From the NCBI GenBank assembly GCA_943912855.1, contig CALTVC010000002.1:1-64000 (forward strand): DNA of 64,000 nucleotides, written 5' to 3'. The notes under the pieces were generated by a model. It saw nothing but the letters and a program-made list of their open reading frames with translations, made no database searches and was not told the origin of the DNA. Each line of letters starts with the position of its first letter. The first letter of the stretch is position 1. This stretch comes from an uncultured Flavobacterium sp. (GTDB taxonomy: Bacteria; Bacteroidota; Bacteroidia; Flavobacteriales; Flavobacteriaceae). The translations under genes and the position numbers were made by a program. Positions 1-8,100 of the stretch are shown here, in pieces.

Positions 1-3000
1 ACCCTTTGCTTTGTGAATGGTAGACACAAAAATGGTTTCACCATTTTGATTATAAAAATCATCCAGTTTAGATTCCCGGATTAAAACTTCTAAATCTGAT
101 TTATACTTTTTATACGAATTTGTAGCTTCAAAATCTTTAATAATGTTCAGGCAAATTTCTAACTTATTGCTGTTACGAAATACGGTAGTCATCTCCCGTT
201 TAGCATTATCCCAAACCTCATCACTTATGGTATAAACATCAGATCCCACATCAATTTTATTCAGCAAAAAACGCACTTCAACAAGATTATATAAACTAAA
301 ACCTTCATTAGATTGTATCAATTTCGCCTGAATTCCATTCTTTAAAAGCAACCCTGTAACTTTTACCGCTTCGTCATTCGTTTTTGTAATGATACAAGTA
401 GTTCCTGAAAGGTCTGTGTTCGCTATATCGGTTACAAGTGGGGTAATGAGATTATTGCTTTGATACCTGACAACCTTTATTTTTCCATTATCGGATTGAT
501 TAGCAACTATTGTTGTTTGTTTTAACCGGTGTTGAATTTGCTGTACAAATTGATTTGAAAACGCTACCAGATTGCTTTTGCTTCGGTAATTTTCAACCAA
601 CTCATGCTTTACTGCCTTATTATCATAAATGAACTGCTCAAGATATTTAGCACTCGCACCCCTAAACTCATAAATATTCTGGTCGTCATCTCCCACGGCA
701 ATAACACGCATTTCTTCATTCTGTTCCGTCAATGCAGTTATTAAAGCAAACTCCTCTGCATTCATGTCTTGGGCTTCGTCAATCACTAAAACGGTTTTAG
801 TAATTTTATTGGCTTCAACATCGCCGTTCTTAATCCTCTCAACCGTAGTATTTAAAATATTAGCCGATTTTTCTAACGTGCCAACTTTACCCAGCAAATC
901 GAAACAATAAGAGTGGAATGTTTTAATTTCAATAAAGTTGGCTGCATTGTCAATCAGTTTTAATAAACGCTTTTTAAATTCGGTTGCAGCAGCCCTGGAA
1001 AATGTAAGCATTAGCAACTGTTCATGCTTAACATCTTCCATCAATAGCAAGGAAGCCAGCTTGTGTACTAACATTTTAGTTTTTCCACTGCCCGGTCCTG
1101 CGGCCACAACCATATGCTGGGTTTCCTTATCATTGATAATTTTCAATTGCGTAGGTGAAAGCTCTCCAAACAGCTGCCTGAATTTTGCAGGTGTTATGTT
1201 ACGCTTAATCTCATTTTGCCTGCTGCCCCTGAAATACTTATTTAAGAAAGCACTGTAATTCAATTGGAAATAATCCTCCACAAACTGAAGCGCATTTCTG
1301 TAATCGGTAATCATCCGTTGTGCATATTCGCCCACAATATGTATTTGCTGCACCTTACTCTCGTAAAACTGGTTGAGCTTTTGATAGTCGTCTTTTGTAT
1401 AGCGTTTTTTATTATCCTGTTCTGTACGCTCAATGGTTAAGCGGTTATAGACTACGAGAAAACCTCCCTCTATCTTTATAGCCTCAATCCGTGACAGATA
1501 AAATAAAGTATCTTCAACATCATCAATGCTTATTTCTTTTTTAAAAAGACTAAAGCTGTAGTCATAAGCAGCCTTGAGTTCGTGTACCGAAAACTCTACC
1601 AAAACTTCGTCTTTATCTCCCTGGTTTTTTGAAGTTTCAACAAAAGTTTTATCATAAAAGTACTCAACAATAAATGCTGCAAGTTCGTGGCGTTTTTCAA
1701 GTTTATCTTTCAATTGTTCTTTGGCCTGAAGGCACAGAACAGCAATATGGTTTTTAGAATAATCTACACTTTTCCTTTTAATCCAGTTTTTAATAGACCA
1801 AAAATTAAGTATGGTTTTAAGCCTGTTAGTGTTTACACCATCACAGCCGTTTTTTTCTGCCTCCTCATTTAATTCTTTTAGATGAAAAACACGTTCTTCT
1901 TCGCTAAAAACCGGCATTAGGAAGTTTTCAATTTTGCTGTAGGCTTCTACAATGGCAAGGGAACGGTTCTTATTATCAGTTTTCTTTATAAACACAGTCA
2001 AATCCTTGGTATCTGCCAGGATGTTTTCCTCGCGCAAGAGGTTCACTACATTAATAACATCTCCTGTTACAATACCTAAATGCTCACTAATATAATCTAC
2101 CCTTGATTCGGCAGCTTCAGTGCTATTCTCTTTTCGGCTTTTGCTCGAAAACAGCTTCTTTATAATACGAACTCCCTGCTCTTTTTGCTTTTCTTCAAAT
2201 TTCTCAGAAGTATTTATTTTGTCAATAGCTTCCTGGGCATTTTTAGATAAAATACTATTGGCAAACACCCTTGGCATATTCTGCCCGCGTTTTAAGTATC
2301 CGGCATCTTCAAGGGCAGCAATGGCTGTAGTTACACGAGTTTCTATTTCTTTAACACCTTCATCCCAACCGGCCTTGCGTGCAATCTCTAAGGCAGAATT
2401 AGATACTTTTGACCGGAATCTTGTAATATCCTTAATCGCTTTCCATACCTGCTGTATTTCTTTTATGGAAAGTTTTGTCTGGTTTAGCAGGATAAAGTGT
2501 TTGCTAAGGTCTTCTTCATTAAACAAGACGAAACAATCAGCCGAAATATTTTCATCCCTGCCTGCACGCCCTGCTTCCTGCACGTAATTTTCAAGCGAAT
2601 CAGAGATTTCATAGTGAATGACCAAACCTACATCTTTCTTATCTACGCCCATACCAAACGCGGAGGTAGCCACCATTATTTGTGTCTCACCGTTTAAAAA
2701 GGCATCCTGATTTTGGGTCTTTTCCTGTTTGTCCATTTTGCCATGATAAGGCTTGGCGCTCAAGCCGTCTTTTTCTAACCTTTCGGCAAGCAGATACGCT
2801 TTTCGGGTTCGTGACACATAGATAATTGTAGGGCAATTTTTATCTTCGATTAAGTCGCGGGCAGCAAGATATTTTTCTTCCTCATTTTGCTTTTCAAAAA
2901 CCTTGTACTGAAGGTTAGTTCTTGACGCTTTCGAGGTAAATACTTCAAGATCTAGCGACAATTTTTCACGGAAATAGTCTCGGATATCTTCAATTACTTT

Positions 3001-4341
3001 TTGCTTGGCTGTAGCGGTAAAACAGGATACGGGAATACCATCTTCAAGGTTTTTCTTTTCCTGAATGAGCTTTATAAAATCGCCAATATACAGATAATCA
3101 ACCCTAAAGTCTTGCCCCCATGATGAGAAACAGTGCGCTTCATCAATTACAAAACGGGCAATTTTTCGCCCAATTATAAGTTTTTCGATAGTCTTAGAGC
3201 GTAACGATTCCGGAGAAATGTATAGTATTGAGGCAGAACCATCCTCAATCCTTTCAAAGGATTTTGCTCTTTCAATGGGGTCTAATAACCCGTTAATAGT
3301 AACCGCCTCGGTTATCCCGTTTTTTTCGAGGTTATCCACCTGATCTTTCATCAATGACTGCAGCGGAGAAATAACAACGGTTAGTCCTTTAGAGTTTTCG
3401 GCACTCATAAGCGCCGGAACCTGAAAAGTAATAGACTTTCCACCACCTGTAGGAAAAACAGCCAATACCGACTTGTTATTTACTGCTGCCTTGACAGCCT
3501 TTTCCTGAAGAGGTTCACCACCGTAAGTACGGTAAGCATTAAAACCAAAGAACTTTTTTAATCCTTTGTATATGTCCAGAGCGTTATTACAGTAATTACA
3601 ACCGGTTATACAGGGTTTGCTACGCAACAATAACATTATACGCTCTACTTCGGGGTAGTTTTTAAGAACCCAAGGTGGAGTAATAGAGTGAACTTTTTTG
3701 TGGATTATAAAGGAATTGATAAGTGACAGACAATAAGCCAGTTCAATCGGGTGATCAGATATAAATTTAGGTAAGTCAGTCTGGTTACAAATATTGTCGT
3801 CAAACTTTAACCTGATTAATGCCTCGGCATTAACACTTACGCTCCTGTAATTTACAAACCTGAAGAAAGCTCCAAACTCATTTGTGCGCCCCAACAGGAG
3901 GTATAAAATTTCTTTTAAAGTATCATCTGTCTGCAAAAAAGCGGCAAGCTCATCATTGAATAAATCCCGGGCTTTTATGGAATCGTTTAATGGGTTGTTT
4001 GTATCATCTGTTTGAAGTTTATCATCCTTTAATAGCGCATGATAAGGCTTTGTTGGAAACAACAAAGGAGACAAATATAAAGTATCGATGATGTTTGTCG
4101 GGTCAATGCTGGCATCATAAAAAGCTTTCCCTACATATTTAATGTCATGATTTAAAATGTTGTGCCCGCATACATACTCGCTTCCTCTCAGGAACTGGAC
4201 AAAATCCAATAGTGATGGTTTATGGAAATGATTGCCGTCGGCCTTAATTGCACCTATATCCAGAATTTTACCTTTGCTTGGCTCAATTTCGGTGTCGATA
4301 AATGTAATTGAATGGGTATTATTTTGTTCACCTGGTAACAT
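1..4341 (-). CDS. Exonuclease-RecQ-UvrD fusion helicase, C-terminus beyond window
   Basis: The frame starts at ATG 4341 and is still open at base 1, so at least 1447 codons are present. Residues about 13-150 look like a DEDDh 3'-5' exonuclease: FIDTE carries the DxE pair (D16/E18), then GHNILNHD, then NDSIKARDLF. Around residue 297 there is a RecQ Walker A (FPTGGGKS), near 400 the RecQ box DEAHCFSSWGQD, and near 590 QEAGRAGRD (motif VI). A second, UvrD-type motor follows: AAGPGSGKT near 1083, VIDEAQDM near 1188, GDDDQNIYEFRGA near 1217, and TIHKAKG (motif V) at the window edge. I checked that these motifs share one frame. The likely role is ATP-driven DNA unwinding coupled to end trimming in repair, or in defence. 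RecQ and UvrD motors in one chain, behind an exonuclease, is unusual. Domain calls are firm; the biological role is inferred. Confidence 0.88.
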   Translation of the reverse strand, partial: MLPGEQNNTHSITFIDTEIEPSKGKILDIGAIKADGNHFHKPSLLDFVQFLRGSEYVCGHNILNHDIKYVGKAFYDASIDPTNIIDTLYLSPLLFPTKPYHALLKDDKLQTDDTNNPLNDSIKARDLFNDELAAFLQTDDTLKEILYLLLGRTNEFGAFFRFVNYRSVSVNAEALIRLKFDDNICNQTDLPKFISDHPIELAYCLSLINSFIIHKKVHSITPPWVLKNYPEVERIMLLLRSKPCITGCNYCNNALDIYKGLKKFFGFNAYRTYGGEPLQEKAVKAAVNNKSVLAVFPTGGGKSITFQVPALMSAENSKGLTVVISPLQSLMKDQVDNLEKNGITEAVTINGLLDPIERAKSFERIEDGSASILYISPESLRSKTIEKLIIGRKIARFVIDEAHCFSSWGQDFRVDYLYIGDFIKLIQEKKNLEDGIPVSCFTATAKQKVIEDIRDYFREKLSLDLEVFTSKASRTNLQYKVFEKQNEEEKYLAARDLIEDKNCPTIIYVSRTRKAYLLAERLEKDGLSAKPYHGKMDKQEKTQNQDAFLNGETQIMVATSAFGMGVDKKDVGLVIHYEISDSLENYVQEAGRAGRDENISADCFVLFNEEDLSKHFILLNQTKLSIKEIQQVWKAIKDITRFRSKVSNSALEIARKAGWDEGVKEIETRVTTAIAALEDAGYLKRGQNMPRVFANSILSKNAQEAIDKINTSEKFEEKQKEQGVRIIKKLFSSKSRKENSTEAAESRVDYISEHLGIVTGDVINVVNLLREENILADTKDLTVFIKKTDNKNRSLAIVEAYSKIENFLMPVFSEEERVFHLKELNEEAEKNGCDGVNTNRLKTILNFWSIKNWIKRKSVDYSKNHIAVLCLQAKEQLKDKLEKRHELAAFIVEYFYDKTFVETSKNQGDKDEVLVEFSVHELKAAYDYSFSLFKKEISIDDVEDTLFYLSRIEAIKIEGGFLVVYNRLTIERTEQDNKKRYTKDDYQKLNQFYESKVQQIHIVGEYAQRMITDYRNALQFVEDYFQLNYSAFLNKYFRGSRQNEIKRNITPAKFRQLFGELSPTQLKIINDKETQHMVVAAGPGSGKTKMLVHKLASLLLMEDVKHEQLLMLTFSRAAATEFKKRLLKLIDNAANFIEIKTFHSYCFDLLGKVGTLEKSANILNTTVERIKNGDVEANKITKTVLVIDEAQDMNAEEFALITALTEQNEEMRVIAVGDDDQNIYEFRGASAKYLEQFIYDNKAVKHELVENYRSKSNLVAFSNQFVQQIQHRLKQTTIVANQSDNGKIKVVRYQSNNLITPLVTDIANTDLSGTTCIITKTNDEAVKVTGLLLKNGIQAKLIQSNEGFSLYNLVEVRFLLNKIDVGSDVYTISDEVWDNAKREMTTVFRNSNKLEICLNIIKDFEATNSYKKYKSDLEVLIRESKLDDFYNQNGETIFVSTIHKAKG

Positions 4342-4735
4342 TAAACTCAACAAGATTATGGTTTGGTTGACTATCTGGCTATAAACATGAAAAAATTTTA
4401 ATAGTAAAGATGATAGGATAGCTAATTTAGCATTTAATTTCTAAATTCAAAAATTATGCTAAATCAAGATTTTTAATATTCGAGAACATTAAGCCTTAAC
4501 GTTTTCAAAAATTAACTCATTGTAAAACAAAATGATTAGAAACAATTTAGTCAATTATTTAATAGGTAAAATGTCATAGCATTTTTTTGAATTTTAGGAA
4601 TCAGTGAATGACATAAAACGTTATTTTTATACGAATTATGTCGTTCGTCACGCTCAAGCATTTAGGTGCATAATCGTGGCAATGCTCTTTTGAAAATTTG
4701 AAAACATCAATAAATATGCAGGTTTCCGAACTTAA

Positions 4736-4759
4736 GTTCAATTCCCGGCGACTCCACCA
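4736..4759 (+). other. tRNA 3'-end fragment, candidate attachment site
   Basis: The 24 bases read as the T-loop, the 3' strand of the T stem, the acceptor strand and CCA of a tRNA: GTTCAATTCCCGG, CGACTCC, A, CCA. No matching 5' acceptor strand (GGAGTCG) or clover-leaf lies in the preceding 100 bases, and the bases just upstream do not pair with CCCGG, so this is only the 3' end. It is followed directly by a terminator-like hairpin, as after a real tRNA gene. Such fragments mark the distal end of elements that integrate into tRNA 3' ends. In that reading the element lies to the left, including the helicase gene. tRNA identity is not determined. Confidence 0.5.
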
Positions 4760-4792
4760 ATGCCTTTTACAGTTTGCAAGAAGCATTTTTTT
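4759..4792 (+). terminator. Terminator after the tRNA 3'-end fragment
   Basis: AATGC and GCATT pair, with CTT/AAG inside and a small bulge, and are followed by a run of seven T. It would terminate a rightward tRNA transcript. Confidence 0.5.
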
Positions 4793-4898
4793 ATTATAAA
4801 AGTAGCAAAGTCAAAATAGTGTTACACAATCACTAACTTCACCTATCAATTAATGATTTTCATTGAGAATTATGGGGTTCGATTTCCTGTTAAGATAA

Positions 4899-4933
4899 AG
4901 AAGCCGTCTCAATACTTAATTGAGACGGCTTCT
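4899..4933 (-). terminator. Strong hairpin terminator of the decayed T9SS cargo gene
   Basis: A perfect 15-bp stem (core GAAGCCGTCTCAAT / ATTGAGACGGCTTC) with a 5-nt loop lies 22 bases beyond the stop codon of the T9SS domain remnant. Reading leftward it is followed by a T-rich stretch (TTTATCTTAA). It could also serve the DUF4132 gene, which ends at 5130. Confidence 0.65.
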
Positions 4934-4955
4934 CCGTGACTATTATTCAAATAGT

Positions 4956-5112
4956 TTATTTGTTTTGGAAGCTTTTTAGTGTTCCTGTTACAATTTGAGT
5001 CAATCGTAACGAATAGATACCTGATGTTAAATCCTGCATTGTCATTGCTAGCGTGATACAATTTACCTGAATGGTCTTAACGATTTGGCCTGCTATTGAA
5101 GCTATAGTAAGC
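4956..5112 (-). pseudogene. Remnant of a T9SS type-A C-terminal sorting domain
   Basis: Reading leftward from about 5112 to the stop at 4956-4958, one frame gives roughly 50 residues containing IAGQIVKTIQV, then MQDLTSGIYSLRLT, then GTLKSFQNK and the stop. This matches the pattern of type IX secretion sorting domains (a 'GQ.V' strand, an 'L.sGiY.l.l' strand and a short Lys-rich end). An in-frame stop sits just upstream and no start or cargo domain precedes it, so only the tail of a once secreted protein survives. The next gene (DUF4132) ends 17 bases away in another frame. Confidence 0.6.
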
Positions 5113-5129
5113 AACTAATCTACAAAATC

Positions 5130-8100
5130 TTAAACACCCACACTCTTATCTATTTGTGTCATTATTGTGGGGTCCTGAATTTTATCGTCTTTGACCAGCA
5201 GCAGCACTTTAGACATTACCTCTGCCGATTTTGGGTCGTCATCGGCAAATGGAAGGAACAGCCTGCCTCTGTGTTGTGAGTGCACCGGCAGTATAGACAA
5301 ATACCTGCCCGGTACTTGGTGCACCACCCCACTGCCCAGGTGCACGCTGTAATTAGCCATTTTGCCCGTTATAAGCGCATGGTTTTGCTTAATTTCTACA
5401 TTGCCTGCCTTAAACAGCCTTAGGGTTTCCCTTAGCAGCACCGCTCTCATTTCTATTGATGAATGGCTTGCCTCAGGGTCTACACCGCCCACATGGGCCA
5501 CGCTTACCACCAGGTCTATATCGCGCATTACTTCAGAGAAAATACGCGGGTTAACCACATTAAAAGCTATATTTTTATACTCTTTAAGCGAATGGAATTC
5601 AATCGTTTCCAGTGTAGGGCTTTCTACATCGGCAGGAGAAAACCAGTTAGCTATTGAATAAAGTTTAACATGATAGCCTTCTTTATGAAAAACCTTTTGA
5701 AGGCCTTCTTCATAATCTACTTTCCAGCCCCTGCTTTTTAATAGTGCAAGCGTTTGCTTAGGGTTAACCTGGTGGCCCGCGTACCTTCGTGATACAGATT
5801 TCTCAGCCATTTCATCTGGTGTAGGCATATACAGTTCCCTGAACACCTGCTTAAAGGGCTGTTGCAGCTGGTTGTCAAAACAATAGCGCTGATAATCTGT
5901 CCACATCTTATTTTGATGCAAGTCATAACAATGCGCTATCCTGAAAGTTTGATTTTCATTAAGTTCAATCACCTCACCCTGTGCCGTTACGAGGTTGCCA
6001 TTTATATAAAAACCTAATCGATTGTCATTAGTTATCAGCACCAGTTTTTCTAAATGTTTAGAAATAACCGGATGTTCAAAAAGATTAGTAACTTCAGAAA
6101 ACAGAAATGCATCGCCACGAACCATACTCTCTTCTAAACCTTTCCGTGAGCGTGTCCATTGTTCACGCATGGTTTTACGGTAGTTTACAAGCTCTGTATA
6201 GCCTTTGTCTTTCTTAACATTTGAAGGTATAGTTTTCAGTTCCTTATCTCCTTTTATGGCTACCACTTCAGCCTTGCCGTCAAGATTTACAATAAGGCGA
6301 ATGGTAGTCCCTTCAATAGTAATTTCTGTTTCTTTAGACAGTATGTTTTGCACCTGCCTGGTTTCCATAGCCCATGTAAGGCGCACCGGGTCTGGGTATC
6401 CGGCATTACGGGCCAGGTTTTCGAGCGCCACCTTTATGGCAAGCGCCTCGCTGGTTTGTTTCATGGCGCCAAACTCCCTGCTTTCTTTTTTAAACTGTTG
6501 CAGATATTCATAACGGTTTAATACGTCTTTTTCGGGGTTGGTTTTACTTAGCGGCACCAGCCCGTATACCCGCAGGTAATCCTGGTCGCGCTTGTCTTTA
6601 ACTTTTGCTATTACTTCTTTAATTTTCAGGTCGCCGGTAATGGTATCGGCATATAGCCTTGCCCTGCGATGGCCATTGCCATCAGTCACATATTTAGCCG
6701 AATCATACAGCATTTCCCATCGGGCCTTTCCTAACTTTTTATAGGCCGATACAAACCAGTTGCGGTCTACAGCGCCATCTTTAAAATCCTGAAGATCTAT
6801 GGCCGAAAACTTGGCCGCTTCGCTTTCCAGTTCGGCATTTACATCGCTATAAGTCGAAGTTTTAGTATGGGCATGCAACCACCATATTCCCTCGTCAAGG
6901 CCGTTCCAACCCAGGTAACTACTTATGAGCTTTTGCCACTGTGGTGCATAAATAGCTGCCTGTATAAGTCTTTCTTTAGATGTTTTGGTTTTCTCCATTA
7001 GCTGGTTAAAGGCCTCCTGCGTATCAGTGTCAAGCGGGTAGCAACGTTTTAGGAGGTAACTAAACAGTTTTTGACGGTTAAGGCTTTCAGTCCCCCAGCT
7101 GTATATATAACCCTTGTACAGATTTTGCCTGCCAAGGCCGTTTATCAGCTCTCTGAAGCGGTTAATACCATATATGCGTTCAAAGCCCATTACAAGATGG
7201 GTTACCGAAGTATCAGAATCGCCCCGTTTTAACTCAATATCAAGAAACGTATTTGTTATTTCGCTTACCATAGGCACCAGGACAGGAAAATTTTCGGTCA
7301 GTTTTTCGCTGCCATAGTGCCCGTAGTGCCTGCTTTTACCTGTTAATACCGATAGCCTTGTACGCTCCAGTATACCTTCATACAGTTCGCCTTTGGTTAT
7401 CAGGTTTTGCCTAAAAGCCACACAATATATGTAAATGGGCGGCTTACTGAAAGGTATACTTTTTTTCAGCCCCGAAAACTGCCTCCAGCGGTATAAATGC
7501 CATACCTTTTCACTTTGCTCAGGCGTTAAACCTTCCAGGTTAATAGCTTTAAGGTAAACATCACAGGCTCCCTGGCTCTGCCAGCCATTGTCATTACCTT
7601 CACGGTAATAGTATTCATTTTTACCGGGCTTGTATTCATAATTGCGTATAGACCCCGGCATACCTGCATACAGGGCACTACAGGCATCAATCAAAAAATT
7701 TTCCTTTTCCTTAAACGGAAAACGGTATTGCAGCGACTGCAGGATGGCTATAAGCGGGTTGTTCCAGTAATACGAATAGGTTCCTTTAAGGGGATTGGGT
7801 ATAAAGTCTTCATGATAAAACACATGCTTACCAAGAAAGCTTTGCCACTCTTTCCTCTCGCATTTACCGGCAAGCGTAAGCAAAAACAAATCCTGCTCCA
7901 CAAGTCCCGAGGTTTTAAACCACTCTTCCCACACATGGTGCAGCGGATAATTAGTAGCGTTTTCATCTGCCCCGGCAGTATCCGGAAGCCTTTTTAACTG
8001 CCTGAAAACATTACCGAGAAGCACCGTTTCTTTACTGTTATCATAGTTTTCAACCTGGTATTCATGGTGTCCATTTTGTTCAAACAGGCTTTTGAGCCTT

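Larger units (their letters stand above)
4342..5129. other. Intergenic region with tRNA remnant and T9SS-domain remnant
   Basis: No intact gene is visible in these 788 bases. The left 390 bases are AT-rich and hold whatever promoter drives the leftward helicase gene. The rest contains a tRNA 3'-end with terminator, a strong hairpin, and a decayed T9SS sorting domain, each listed separately. The mixture of remnants suggests a recombination boundary. Confidence 0.6.

Noticed and set aside
4601..4786. 61-aa leftward frame beginning near the tRNA fragment, with a WWSRRELN stretch
   Set aside because: The WWSRRELN stretch is the antisense reading of a tRNA 3' end, a familiar false protein; there is no family similarity and no gene context.
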